Source: Herbiconiux daphne (GTDB lineage Bacteria > Actinomycetota > Actinomycetes > Actinomycetales > Microbacteriaceae). Taken from it: a stretch of 64,000 nt of DNA. The position numbers and the translations under genes are program-made. Positions 54,221 to 62,843 of the stretch are shown one piece after another (position 1 is the first letter of the stretch; each line of letters begins with the position of its first letter). The DNA lies in NCBI RefSeq assembly GCF_024979295.1, contig NZ_JANLCJ010000006.1, positions 1-64,000 on the forward strand, in the 5' to 3' direction. The notes under the pieces were generated by a model that saw nothing but the letters and a program-made list of their open reading frames with translations, searched no databases and had not been told where the DNA came from.

Positions 54221-55694
54221 GCGAGAGTGTCGACGCCCGCCGGGCGGCGCGACGCACCTGTCGGGCCTCGCGGCGTTCCAGCGCGCGCCGATGGCTGAAC
54301 TTGCGCGCATCCGTTCCCGACAGCGCGAGCAGCACCAGCACGTCGAATGAGAGCCCGACGAGGTTGGTCTGCAGGGTGATCTGCGGGCCGCCGTTGACGA
54401 AGTCGATGGCGGTCACCACGACCGCGGCGGCGCTGATGCTCATGCCGGTGAAACGCGCCCAGTTGTGACCGTGATAGATGAGGAAGGCCAGAACGGAGTA
54501 GACGGTGGCGATCAGGAGTCCGACGGTCACGAACAGCGCGGCGACGATCGAGGCCAGAAAGCGGGAGTCGGCCGGCGTGAGCGCGCCGGTGAGGTTGCGC
54601 AGGTCGATGTCGCCGTCGCCGATCGAGAAGGCGACCACCACCACGGCGGCGAGCGCCGAGAGCACGCGGAGGGCCATGAGCAGCACTCCGAGATAGATCG
54701 ATGCGGGTCGCCGCCGGCCGGCGATCGGTGATTCGCTGAACACCGCCGAGGGGGTGGGGGCGACCGAGGGCTCGATCGTGTGCGGGCGGCTCTCGTCGGC
54801 CGGGTCCCAGGTGGGCACGCGGCGAAGATCGACGACGGGCAGGTCGCCGTCGGTCACGATCGCGTCGCCGCCGCCGTTGACGTGGTGGTAGCCGGTGGAG
54901 AAGTTGCGGATGAGCTTGACCGATGCCAGCTCGTTGCTCTCGACGAGCGAGGTCACGATGTGGTCGCGCTCCTTGTCGGTCTCTTTGTCGATGCGATGGG
55001 TGACCTGAAGGGTGAAGAAGTTGATGCCGATGCTGCGGTCGTAGGTGCCGGCAGCCAGCCAGTCGGCCTTGTGCCCCCCGGGCAGGAGCCAGCCGGTCGG
55101 GCAGCGCCAGAACCGCACGTGGTGCCGTTTCGACGGGTTGCCCGCCACCTCCTGCTGGTAGGTGAAGTTCATGAGATTGCCGAAGAGATAGAGCCGCGAC
55201 ACCGGGGCGCCGGGATAACTGCGCCGCAAGAGGGTGCCGCGCACCGTGCGGAGGGCCGACGTGAGCCCCATGTCGTCGGCCAGGTGCCAGCCGGCGTTGG
55301 TCATCGCTTCGTGGATCTGCGCCTCCGAGCCGCGAAGGGCCACGTTGACCGGGTCGCCGAGCAGGCCCTCGCGGGTCTTGGCGCGGCCGATGAAGTAGTC
55401 GGGCACGTAGAACAGCGTGAGGATGCTGTGCACGCGAGGCAGCAGCAGGTAGGCGACGACGAGCCAGAACACCAGCAGGAACCAGAGCTGCTGCCAGCCC
55501 TTGGCGAACGATTCGGTGGCCACCAGGAAGGCCAGCCAGCCGGCCGAGAGGGTGCCGAAGAAGAAGAACAGGCTGTCGACCACGAGGCCCACCGAGCCAC
55601 GGAAGGTGCGCAGCCGGATGTGCTCGACCAGACTCGCGTCTTCGAGGTCGTCGGCCGAGAGCTGTGCCGACTCGTCGGAGACGTGTTCGGCCAT
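54213..55694 (-). CDS. LssY C-terminal domain membrane protein
   Basis: Integral membrane protein of 493 residues. Two N-terminal helices (about 35-105, FFFFGTLSAGWLAFLVATES and LWFLLVFWLVVAYLLL) precede a soluble domain (110-330) with HEAMTNAGWHLADD-like and TGWLLPGGHKADWLAAGTYDRSIG segments that I recognise as LssY_C. Three more helices and a basic C-terminal tail follow. LssY_C proteins are linked to secretion or lipid phosphate metabolism, but no activity is established. ATG at 55694 follows GGGAA; a longer frame upstream has no ribosome site. Confidence 0.82.
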   Translation of the reverse strand: MAEHVSDESAQLSADDLEDASLVEHIRLRTFRGSVGLVVDSLFFFFGTLSAGWLAFLVATESFAKGWQQLWFLLVFWLVVAYLLLPRVHSILTLFYVPDYFIGRAKTREGLLGDPVNVALRGSEAQIHEAMTNAGWHLADDMGLTSALRTVRGTLLRRSYPGAPVSRLYLFGNLMNFTYQQEVAGNPSKRHHVRFWRCPTGWLLPGGHKADWLAAGTYDRSIGINFFTLQVTHRIDKETDKERDHIVTSLVESNELASVKLIRNFSTGYHHVNGGGDAIVTDGDLPVVDLRRVPTWDPADESRPHTIEPSVAPTPSAVFSESPIAGRRRPASIYLGVLLMALRVLSALAAVVVVAFSIGDGDIDLRNLTGALTPADSRFLASIVAALFVTVGLLIATVYSVLAFLIYHGHNWARFTGMSISAAAVVVTAIDFVNGGPQITLQTNLVGLSFDVLVLLALSGTDARKFSHRRALERREARQVRRAARRASTLSLR

Positions 55695-55744
55695 CGCGCG
55701 GTTCCCTTCGGTCACACGGATTCTCTCAGGAATCCCTGAATGCT

Positions 55745-55774
55745 GTGACAACCCGTGAGGGCCACCCCTAGGCT
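55745..55774 (+). promoter_or_regulatory. Candidate promoter of the ABC exporter operon
   Basis: GTGACA (55745-55750), an 18-base spacer and TAGGCT (55769-55774) precede a leader of about 45 bases with an AAGGA ribosome site before the ATP-binding protein gene. The -10 is of the same type as those found upstream of the putative leaderless genes. Confidence 0.5.
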
Positions 55775-55825
55775 GGAAGCGCGCTAACGAGCGCACGCTC
55801 TGCTTCCGGACACCGAAGGACACCA

Positions 55826-56728
55826 ATGCCCACCGGCGTACCCATCGAATTCGCTCACCTGACGAAGTCGTTCGGAAACGTCGACGCCGTCTCCGATCTC
55901 TCGGTCGTGATCGAACCCGGTCAGGTCACCGGATTCCTCGGCCCGAACGGCGCCGGCAAGACCACGTCGCTCCGCATGCTGCTCGGCCTCGTGCGGCCGA
56001 GCTCGGGCACGGCCACCTTCGGGGGCACGCCGTACGGCCGTCTCGCCTCACCGCTGCGCACGGTCGGCGCATCCCTCGAGGCGGCGAGCTTCCACCCCGG
56101 GCGGTCGGCGCGCAACCACCTCGCGGTCTATGCGCAAGCAGCCGGCTTGCCGAAAACGGCTCCGGATGCCGCCCTCGAGAAGGTGGGTCTCTCGGCCTAC
56201 GCCAAACGGCGGGTCGGCGGCTATTCGCTGGGCATGCGCCAGCGGCTCGGTCTCGCCTTCGCCCTGCTCGGCGATCCGTCGGTGCTCGTGCTCGACGAGC
56301 CGATCAACGGCCTGGACCCCGAGGGCATCAAGTGGATCCGCCTGCTGCTGCGCGCGATGGCGGCCGAGGGCCGCACGGTGCTGATCAGTTCACACCTGTT
56401 GAGCGAGGTGCAGCAGACCGTCGACGACGTCATCATCATCTCGCACGGAAAACTGGTGCACCGGGGTGAGCTGTCGAGCCTCGACGTCTCCGATTCGAAG
56501 CAGGTGCAGGTCAACGCCGACGACCGCGACCGCCTGGCCGAGGTCATCCGGCAGGCGGGCTACCAGGTGTCGAACCTGCGGTCGGGCGTGCTGGTCGAGA
56601 ACGCCGAGGCGGCGGAGATCGGGCGCCTCGCCTTCGCGGCCGGCATCCCGCTCACCGGCCTCTCGCAGAAGCGAACGGGGCTCGAAGAGTCGTTCCTCAC
56701 CCTCGTCGGAGAGGAGGGCTCGCTGTGA
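55826..56728 (+). CDS. ABC transporter ATP-binding protein (exporter type)
   Basis: ATPase of 300 residues with one ABC domain. Walker A is GPNGAGKTT, the signature is YSLGMRQRLGLA, Walker B is VLVLDEPINGLDP, and the His switch is in ISSHLL. A C-terminal extension of about 85 residues is typical of drug/antibiotic or bacitracin-type exporters. It is translated together with the permease (GTGA overlap). The substrate is unknown; resistance or lipid export is possible. Confidence 0.9.
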   Translation: MPTGVPIEFAHLTKSFGNVDAVSDLSVVIEPGQVTGFLGPNGAGKTTSLRMLLGLVRPSSGTATFGGTPYGRLASPLRTVGASLEAASFHPGRSARNHLAVYAQAAGLPKTAPDAALEKVGLSAYAKRRVGGYSLGMRQRLGLAFALLGDPSVLVLDEPINGLDPEGIKWIRLLLRAMAAEGRTVLISSHLLSEVQQTVDDVIIISHGKLVHRGELSSLDVSDSKQVQVNADDRDRLAEVIRQAGYQVSNLRSGVLVENAEAAEIGRLAFAAGIPLTGLSQKRTGLEESFLTLVGEEGSL

Positions 56729-57528
56729 GCTTCTTCGCCGCCGTGCACTCCGAGATCACGAAACTGCTGAGCACGCGCCTCTGGTGGGTGCTGGCCCTCA
56801 TCATGGTGGGCTACGTCGCGCTCTGCGCCGGCGGACTGGGCGCCATCTTCGGCGGTGTCGGCTCGTCGAACAACGGCCCGCCCATTCCCGAGGCGCAACT
56901 GCCGCAACTCATCTACAGCTTCGCCACGTCGGTGGGCTACGTCTTCCCCGTGCTGCTCGGCGCGCTCGCCGTGACGAGCGAGTTCCGCTTCCAGTCGCTC
57001 ACCCCGACGTTCCTGGCCACGCCCCGTCGCGGGATCGTGCTCGGCGCCAAGGTGCTCACCCTGCTGCTCGCGGGCGCCGTCTTCGGGGTCATCGCGCTGA
57101 TCGCCTCGATCGGGGCGGGGGCCTCGGTGCTCTCCGCCTTCGGCATCGACCCGCTGCTCGGCGACGCCGAGACCTGGGCCTTCGTCGGCCGCTCGGTGCT
57201 CGCGATGGCCCTCTGGTCGGCCATCGGCGTGGGCCTCGGCGCCCTGGTGCCGAGTCAGATCGCCGCGATCGTGATCGTGCTGGCGTTCACCCAGTTCGTC
57301 GAACCGCTGTTGCGTGCCGCGGCGAGCTTCACCGACTGGTCGGCCCAGCTCGGGCAGTTCCTGCCCGGGTCGGCGAGCGATGCGCTCGTCGGGGCGAGCG
57401 TCTACACCATGCTCTCGCCGTCGTCGGTGTCGCTCGACTGGTGGCAGGGCGGCCTGGTGCTCGCCGGTATCGCCGCCGTCGCGACCGTGATCGGCTACTT
57501 CACGAGCTGGCGCCGCGACGTCAGCTGA
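56725..57528 (+). CDS. ABC transporter permease (ABC-2 type)
   Basis: Membrane protein of 267 residues with about six helices and the N-terminal amphipathic segment AAVHSEITKLLSTRLWWVLAL typical of ABC-2 permeases. The GTG start overlaps the ATPase stop by four bases. It forms the channel of an exporter with the preceding ATPase, probably as a homodimer. Confidence 0.88.
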   Translation: MSFFAAVHSEITKLLSTRLWWVLALIMVGYVALCAGGLGAIFGGVGSSNNGPPIPEAQLPQLIYSFATSVGYVFPVLLGALAVTSEFRFQSLTPTFLATPRRGIVLGAKVLTLLLAGAVFGVIALIASIGAGASVLSAFGIDPLLGDAETWAFVGRSVLAMALWSAIGVGLGALVPSQIAAIVIVLAFTQFVEPLLRAAASFTDWSAQLGQFLPGSASDALVGASVYTMLSPSSVSLDWWQGGLVLAGIAAVATVIGYFTSWRRDVS

Positions 57529-57583
57529 CGCGCAGGACTAGCGTGAAGACGACGGCAACGACACGACAGGCGACAGAGGCATC

Positions 57584-58579
57584 GTGAGCACAGCGATCGT
57601 GGTGACGGAGAAGGGCGCGAACGGGCGCCTGCTCGAGCTCGACGACGAGGAGTTCTTCGAGGGCTCCGGCGGCCCCGAGGCGGTCGATCTCGACGTGCTG
57701 TTCTCGAGCATCAACTACAAAGACGGTCTCGCCTTGGCCGGGCGACCCGGCGTGCTGCGCGAGTGGCCCCTGATTCCCGGCGTCGACATCGTCGGGCGGG
57801 TGACCTCGTCGCGGTCGCCGCGGTTCACTGCCGGCGACCTGGTGGTGCTGAACGGCGACGGCGCCGGAGAGAGCCGCCACGGCGGCCTGGCGCAGAAAGG
57901 GCGGGTGCGACCGGATGCGCTGGTGCCGGTTCCGCAGGGCGTGTCGGCCGCGCGGGCGGCCGCGATCGGCACCGCCGGCTTCACCGCCATGATCGGCGTG
58001 CTGGCGCTGGAAGACGCCGGGGTCACGCCGGAGTCGGGTGAGGTTCTCGTCACCGGCGCCGCGGGCGGTCTCGGCTCGTTCGCCATCTCGCTCCTCGCCG
58101 GCCGTGGCTATTCGGTGGCCGCTTCGACCGGTCGTGCCGACGAGCAGTCGCAGTACCTCACCGGCCTCGGCGCCGCCCGCATCATCGATCGCGCGACCCT
58201 CTCCGAGCCCGGCAAGCCCCTGCAGAGCCAGGTCTGGGCGGGCGCGATCGACTCGGTCGGCAGCCACACGCTCGCCAACGTGCTCGCGCAGACCACCTAC
58301 GGCGGCACCGTCGTGGCGTGCGGACTCGCGCAGGGCGGCGACCTGCCGGCATCCGTGATGCCCTTCATCCTGCGGGCGGTGACGCTGACCGGCGCGAACT
58401 CGGTCGAGGCGCCCATCGCCCTCCGCACCCGCGCCTGGACCGACCTCGCCGCCGAACTCGACTTCGACAAGGTCGACTCCCTGACCACCACCGTGCCGCT
58501 CGCCGGCGCCCTCGACGTAGCCGAGCAGATCCTCGCCGGCCGGGTCGCGGGCCGCATCGTCGTCGACGTCAACGCCTGA
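57584..58579 (+). CDS. MDR-family oxidoreductase (acryloyl-CoA reductase, YhdH/AcuI-like)
   Basis: NADPH-dependent oxidoreductase of 331 residues. It has the MDR N-terminal domain with VLFSSINYKDGLALAG and PLIPGVDIVG and a Rossmann domain with VTGAAGGLGSFAISLLAGRGYSV. It lacks the zinc cysteines of alcohol dehydrogenases, which fits the YhdH/AcuI subfamily (acryloyl-CoA to propionyl-CoA). GTG start. It lies 55 bases after the permease and is probably independent. A 61-bp repeat pair lies downstream. Confidence 0.88.
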   Translation: MSTAIVVTEKGANGRLLELDDEEFFEGSGGPEAVDLDVLFSSINYKDGLALAGRPGVLREWPLIPGVDIVGRVTSSRSPRFTAGDLVVLNGDGAGESRHGGLAQKGRVRPDALVPVPQGVSAARAAAIGTAGFTAMIGVLALEDAGVTPESGEVLVTGAAGGLGSFAISLLAGRGYSVAASTGRADEQSQYLTGLGAARIIDRATLSEPGKPLQSQVWAGAIDSVGSHTLANVLAQTTYGGTVVACGLAQGGDLPASVMPFILRAVTLTGANSVEAPIALRTRAWTDLAAELDFDKVDSLTTTVPLAGALDVAEQILAGRVAGRIVVDVNA

Positions 58580-58948
58580 CCGGCGGCCTCGCCCCCACTC
58601 GCCTCGCCCGGGCGCGCCCGCCCGACTCGCACGGCCCTCCCTGCCCGCCCGGCTTGCGCGGCTCGCCCCGCCCCCGGCTCACCACCGCCCGGTCGCGCCC
58701 ATTCTGTCCCTCCGCACCCATCGCGACCGGCGCGCCGAGTCCAAACGGGCGCGACCAATGCCGCGGTGCAACCGACGCCGACATCCCGACCCACCCCAGC
58801 ACGCTCGCCCCACGAGCGATCGCGCCCATCGTGTGCGTGCGCGCCCATCCTAACCGGCGCGCCGCACCAAAACGGGCGCGCGGAGACGCCGAGCCCACGA
58901 GGCCGCACCAGCGACAGCGGCGCCGCGCGCGGCGGCCCGCCCCGCGCC
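58580..58948. repeat. Convergent intergenic region with two 61-bp palindromic repeats
   Basis: No gene is seen. Two ungapped copies (58693-58753 and 58820-58880) share most positions. Both start TCGCGCCCAT and end CGGGCGCG, giving 7-bp terminal inverted repeats CGCGCCC/GGGCGCG, and contain an inner CCGGCGCGCCG palindrome. The family is distinct from the TCGGGAGGCC repeats but has the same overall design. The region lies between the convergent oxidoreductase and small PH-like gene. Confidence 0.8.
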
Positions 58949-59323
58949 TCAGTCGATGATCTCGGTGCCCTCCAGGGGCGGCAGGCGCAGCGCACGCAGC
59001 AGCTCGATCGAGTGCGACGTGGTGACGATGATGCGCGAGAACTCCTGCTCCTCGAGGTCGATGACCACCGAGGTGCGCGTTCCCTTCACGAGCAAGAAGT
59101 CTTTGCCGTCGTGGAACTTCCACGTGCCGACCGCCAGCGTCAGCGGAATCGCCGCACCAGGGGCCCGGATGCCGCGCACCCACACCCACGGATCGTCGGT
59201 GAGTGCCGCCGAGCGGATGCTCTCGAGCGGCACCACGATGTCGGTGCGGCGGAACGACAGGATCTTTTCTGCGCGCGTCAGGCGGATCTCGAGGCGATCG
59301 GTGTGGACGAAGAGAACGGCCAT
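58949..59323 (-). CDS. Conserved small protein, PH-domain-like
   Basis: Protein of 124 residues with no signal peptide or membrane segment. It is rich in predicted beta strands (VLFVHTDRLEIRLTRAEKIL, FLLVKGTRTSVVIDLEEQEFSRIIVTT), like the bacterial PH-type fold. I do not recognise a more exact family and no activity can be proposed. The ATG at 59323 is the first in frame; a TATATA-containing stretch lies about 60 bases upstream. It is convergent with the oxidoreductase gene and lies downstream of hemL on the same strand. Confidence 0.7.
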   Translation of the reverse strand: MAVLFVHTDRLEIRLTRAEKILSFRRTDIVVPLESIRSAALTDDPWVWVRGIRAPGAAIPLTLAVGTWKFHDGKDFLLVKGTRTSVVIDLEEQEFSRIIVTTSHSIELLRALRLPPLEGTEIID

Positions 59324-59408
59324 GTTTCTAGTCTGCCGTGGTCAGCCTGAAGAACGGCAGGATTTGCCCGACGGGGATATATAACGATTCGGGAATCTGC
59401 CCCGAGAG

Positions 59409-59426
59409 CTCCGGATGACCCCGGAG
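59409..59426 (-). terminator. Hairpin after hemL
   Basis: CTCCGG and CCGGAG form a 6-bp stem with a 6-base loop about 10 bases after the hemL stop. There is no T-tract, so termination efficiency is uncertain. The 113-base gap also holds an unusually AT-rich GATATATAACGATTC stretch. Confidence 0.35.
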
Positions 59427-59436
59427 AACCGAAGCC

Positions 59437-60813
59437 TCATCGGGGAGCGACGGCCGACGCCGCAGCAGCCGCCGCCCCCGGGAGCGCCGCGACGATCCGC
59501 TCGATGGCGGCCTCGTCGTGCGCCGCCGACACGAACCAGGCCTCGTAGACCGACGGCGGCAACGAGACACCCCCGTCGAGCATCGCGTGGAAGAACGGGG
59601 CATACCGATATGCCTGCTGCGCCTGCACATCGGCGTAGTTCTGGGGCGCGCGCGACGACCCGAAAGTGAAGCTGAATAGATTGCCGGCCCGCTGCACGCT
59701 GTGCGCGACGCCGGCCGCCTCGAGCGCCGACGACACCGCGGTCGACACCGTCAGGGCGGTCGCGTCGAGCGCCGCGTAGACGTCGGCGTCGGCCAGGCGC
59801 AGGGTGGTGATGCCGGCCGCCACCGCGATCGGGTTTCCCGAGAGGGTGCCGGCCTGGTAGACCAGGCCGAGCGGGGCGAGGTGGTCCATCACGTCGGCCC
59901 GGCCGCCGAGCGCCGCCAGCGGCATGCCGCCGCCGATGACCTTGCCGAACGTCACGAGATCGGGCACGTAGCCCGGCACGGTGCCGCCGTGCGGTGCTTC
60001 CTCGGGCAGCTCCGCCGCGAGCGGGCCCGCGTTCTCGAGCCCCCACCAGCCGGCCGGGCCCACCCGGAAACCGGTGAGCACCTCGTCGACGATGAGCAGC
60101 GCGCCGTGGGCGTGCGCGATGTCGGCGAGCGCCGCGTTGTAGCCCGGGCGCGGCGGCACGACGCCCATGTTGGCGGGCGCGGCCTCGACGATGATCGCAG
60201 CGATCTCGTCGCCGCGATCGGCGAACACCCGGCGCACGGCGTCGAGTTCGTTGTAGGGCAGCACGATCGTGAGGGCCGCGGTGGCCGCGGGAACCCCGGC
60301 CGACGCCGGCAGGGCGAGGGTCGCGAGCCCCGAACCGGCCTCGGCAAGCAGCGAGTCGGAATGCCCGTGGTAGTGCCCGGCGAACTTGATCAGCACGTCG
60401 CGCCCGGTGACGCCGCGCGCGAGCCGGATGGCCGTCATCGTCGCCTCGGTGCCGGTCGACACCAGCCGCAGCTTCTCGATCGGGTGCACGCCGCCCGCCA
60501 CGATGCGCTCGCGCACGAGCTCAGCCAGGTCGGTCTCGGCCGGAGTGGTGGCGCCGAACGAGAGGCCGCGCGTGGCGGCATCCTGAACCGCGGCGACGAC
60601 CTCGGGATGCGCGTGGCCCAGGATGGCGGGCCCCCACGAGCTCACGAGGTCGACGTATTCGACGCCCTCCGAGTCGGTGACGTAGGGCCCGCGCGCCGAC
60701 ACGAGGAACCGCGGCGTGCCGCCCACCGAGCGGAACGCCCGCACGGGCGAGTTGACCCCGCCGGGGATGGATCGCTGGGCACGCTCGAACTGCTCGGCGT
60801 TGCTGGTGGTCAT
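59437..60813 (-). CDS. hemL: Glutamate-1-semialdehyde 2,1-aminomutase
   Basis: PLP enzyme of 458 residues that makes 5-aminolevulinate from glutamate 1-semialdehyde in the C5 heme pathway. [12 protein letters not shown] at the start, the phosphate-cup [34 protein letters not shown] and the Schiff-base Lys in [15 protein letters not shown] are diagnostic. Its ATG overlaps the hemB stop by four bases (ATGA), so the two are co-expressed. The C-terminal tail is Ala-rich. Confidence 0.95.
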   Translation of the reverse strand: MTTSNAEQFERAQRSIPGGVNSPVRAFRSVGGTPRFLVSARGPYVTDSEGVEYVDLVSSWGPAILGHAHPEVVAAVQDAATRGLSFGATTPAETDLAELVRERIVAGGVHPIEKLRLVSTGTEATMTAIRLARGVTGRDVLIKFAGHYHGHSDSLLAEAGSGLATLALPASAGVPAATAALTIVLPYNELDAVRRVFADRGDEIAAIIVEAAPANMGVVPPRPGYNAALADIAHAHGALLIVDEVLTGFRVGPAGWWGLENAGPLAAELPEEAPHGGTVPGYVPDLVTFGKVIGGGMPLAALGGRADVMDHLAPLGLVYQAGTLSGNPIAVAAGITTLRLADADVYAALDATALTVSTAVSSALEAAGVAHSVQRAGNLFSFTFGSSRAPQNYADVQAQQAYRYAPFFHAMLDGGVSLPPSVYEAWFVSAAHDEAAIERIVAALPGAAAAAASAVAPR

Positions 60814-61808
60814 CGGAGCCCCTTCAGGCCGCGAGCGACCTCGACCGCCCAATAGGTGAGCACGGCCTCGGCGCCGGCGCGGCGGATGCTGGTGAGCGAT
60901 TCGAGGATGGCGCGGTCGCGGTCGATCCACCCGTTGGCGGCGGCGGCCTCGATCATCGCGTATTCGCCTGACACCTGGTAGGCCCAGACCGGAACGGGAA
61001 CCGCCGCCGACACATCGGCCACCAGGTCGAGGTAGCTCAGCGCCGGCTTCACCATCACGATGTCGGCGCCCTCGGCGACGTCGAGCTCGGCTTCGCGCAG
61101 CCCTTCCCGCCGGTTGGCCGGGTCGAGCTGATAGGTCTTGCGGTCGCCGCGCAAGGTCGACCCCACGGCCTCGCGGAACGGGCCGTAGAACGCCGACGCG
61201 TACTTCGCGGCGTAGGCGAGCACGGCCACGCCCTCGAACCCCTCGCCGTCGAGGGCGGAGCGCACCGCTTGGACCTGGCCGTCCATCATTCCCGACAGGC
61301 CGAGCAGCTGCGAGCCGGCCCGCGCCTGCTCGATGGCCATGTCGCGGTAGCGCTCGAGAGTGGCGTCGTTGTCGACGGCTCCGGATGCATCGAGCACACC
61401 GCAATGGCCGTGATCGGTGAACTCGTCGAGGCACAGGTCGGTCTGCACCACGATCGCGTCGCCCACCTCCTCGGCCACCACCCGGGTGGCCGCGTTGAGC
61501 ACGCCGTCGGGGTCGGTCGCCGCGGTTCCGGCGGCGTCTTTGGCCGAGTCGGCCGGAACGCCGAACAGCATCACGCCCCCCAGCCCAACCTCGGCGGCCT
61601 CGGTGACCGCGCCGCGCAGGCTGTCGAACGTGTGCTGCACGACCCCCGGCATCGACTGCAGGGCGACCGGCTCGACGATGTCGTCGCGCACGAACAGCGG
61701 GAGGATGAGCTGCGCCGGGTCGATGCGGGTCTCGGCGACCAGCCGGCGCATGGCCGGAGTGCTGCGCAGACGGCGCGGGCGCACCTCGGGAAAGGAGCCT
61801 GAGTTCAT
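60810..61808 (-). CDS. hemB: Delta-aminolevulinic acid dehydratase (porphobilinogen synthase)
   Basis: TIM-barrel enzyme of 332 residues that condenses two 5-aminolevulinates to porphobilinogen. The two active-site lysines are in [16 protein letters not shown] and VMVKPAL. The metal loop reads [15 protein letters not shown], with Asp where zinc enzymes have a second Cys, so it is probably a Mg- or mixed-metal type. TAAGCT (61821-61816) lies seven bases before the ATG and may be its own -10. It heads the hemB-hemL pair, 111 bases after a small gene. Confidence 0.95.
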   Translation of the reverse strand: MNSGSFPEVRPRRLRSTPAMRRLVAETRIDPAQLILPLFVRDDIVEPVALQSMPGVVQHTFDSLRGAVTEAAEVGLGGVMLFGVPADSAKDAAGTAATDPDGVLNAATRVVAEEVGDAIVVQTDLCLDEFTDHGHCGVLDASGAVDNDATLERYRDMAIEQARAGSQLLGLSGMMDGQVQAVRSALDGEGFEGVAVLAYAAKYASAFYGPFREAVGSTLRGDRKTYQLDPANRREGLREAELDVAEGADIVMVKPALSYLDLVADVSAAVPVPVWAYQVSGEYAMIEAAAANGWIDRDRAILESLTSIRRAGAEAVLTYWAVEVARGLKGLR

Positions 61809-61919
61809 GAACTCCAGCTTAGATCGGCCCGCTGACCGTCAGGTCGATGCGGCCCAGCCGACGACACCGGATGCCGCGGCACAGGCCCCACCGACGGCAC
61901 CGGATGCCGCCCCGCCTGC
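61809..61919. other. Gap before hemB with a short direct repeat
   Basis: The gap contains two copies of CACCGGATGCCGC (about 61865 and 61900) and the possible hemB -10 TAAGCT at 61816-61821. No gene or clear terminator is seen. Confidence 0.5.
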
Positions 61920-62156
61920 TCAGCGGATGATCATGCGGCTCTGCGCGAGCGCCCGCTCCCGCTCGGCCACGGCCGCGTGCCGGGCGAGTTCACGCTCGCG
62001 CCGCACACCGGTCGACTCGGCCTCGAACGCGACGTGACCGGCATCCGCGGTTGCCCGCCGGCGCCCCCACACGACGAGTTGCATGCCGAACCGGATGGCG
62101 AGGAGACTCAGCCCCCGCGGCCGGCCCGAGCGAACGGCCTGGGTGATGGTGGACAT
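61920..62156 (-). CDS. Small hypothetical protein co-transcribed with the ArsR regulator
   Basis: Protein of 78 residues (81 if translation starts at the GTG at 62165, which has a ribosome site only one base away). One amphipathic or hydrophobic stretch, LSLLAIRFGMQLVVWG, lies near residues 17-32, followed by a charged helical tail rich in Arg/Glu. No family is recognised. It follows the ArsR gene with a one-base gap, so it is likely in the same transcript and autoregulated with it. It could be a small membrane-associated partner. Confidence 0.6.
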   Translation of the reverse strand: MSTITQAVRSGRPRGLSLLAIRFGMQLVVWGRRRATADAGHVAFEAESTGVRRERELARHAAVAERERALAQSRMIIR

Positions 62157-62157
62157 C

Positions 62158-62787
62158 TCATTCACTCTCCTTGGGCTCTTCGACCCCGTCCATGACGGGG
62201 AAGGCGTTGAACTGGAACTGCACCGGCCGGGAGCCCGGCACGGGGTTGTTGCGCTGGTCGCGATGGCGCTCGAGGAAGCGCTGCATCACGCCCTCGATCT
62301 CGTCGACGACCTCGCGCAACTGCTCGGCCGTCAGTTGCGCGTTCATGGTCGACACCATGTTGGAGTCCACCCACTCCTTCGGCAGCTCCTGGTCGCGGCG
62401 GCGGATGAAGTCGTGGAACAGCGCCTGCCGCTGACGTTCCCATTCCCACTCGACGAGGTCGCTCGCGGCCCGCGCGGCCGCCGTGTCGGGCAGCGCACGC
62501 GAATCGAGCTCGATGCCGCCGGGCGGGCGCTCCCACCAGCGGTCGCGGCCCGAGCCCCGGCCCGGGATCTCGCGCACGAAATCGTGCCGCGCGAGTTGCC
62601 GAAGGTGGTAGCTCGTCGAGCCGCTCGACTCGCCGAGGCGCTCGGCCAGGCCGCTCGCCGTCTGCGGACCGTAGACCGACAGGGCGTCGAGAATCTGCAC
62701 CCGCAGCGGATGCGCGAGACCCTTCAACGACGTCATGTCGATGCGACGGCCCGCGGGCCGGGGTTCGGGTTCTCTCTCGTCGTCCAT
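62158..62787 (-). CDS. ArsR-family transcriptional regulator (winged helix)
   Basis: Regulator of 209 residues. The helix-turn-helix spans about residues 17-75 (SLKGLAHPLRVQILDALSVYGPQTASGLAERLGESSGSTSYHLRQL). The C-terminal part is long and helical, with WERQRQALFHDFIRRRDQEL, and has no metal-binding Cys pair, so this is not a metal sensor. The ATG at 62787 sits exactly six bases after the -10, implying a leaderless mRNA; a longer frame begins inside the operator and is rejected. It probably represses itself and the small downstream gene. Confidence 0.85.
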   Translation of the reverse strand: MDDEREPEPRPAGRRIDMTSLKGLAHPLRVQILDALSVYGPQTASGLAERLGESSGSTSYHLRQLARHDFVREIPGRGSGRDRWWERPPGGIELDSRALPDTAAARAASDLVEWEWERQRQALFHDFIRRRDQELPKEWVDSNMVSTMNAQLTAEQLREVVDEIEGVMQRFLERHRDQRNNPVPGSRPVQFQFNAFPVMDGVEEPKESE

Positions 62788-62790
62788 AAT

Positions 62791-62834
62791 GCAAAGATAC
62801 CGTTGCAAAGACTACTTTGCAAATGTTTCTTTGC
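62791..62834. promoter_or_regulatory. Symmetric four-half-site operator overlapping the ArsR promoter
   Basis: GCAAAG at 62791-62796 and 62805-62810 mirrors CTTTGC at 62815-62820 and 62829-62834, with the whole array exactly symmetric about position 62812.5. The inner pair extends to TTGCAAAG-ACTA-CTTTGCAA (62803-62822). It covers the whole promoter of the ArsR gene, a textbook layout for autorepression. Confidence 0.75.
62794..62822 (-). promoter_or_regulatory. Promoter of the ArsR operon
   Basis: On the minus strand TTGCAA (62822-62817), a 17-base spacer and TATCTT (62799-62794) precede the ATG at 62787 by six bases, so the transcript should start at the A of the ATG. Confidence 0.65.
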
Positions 62835-62843
62835 GGTTCGCGA

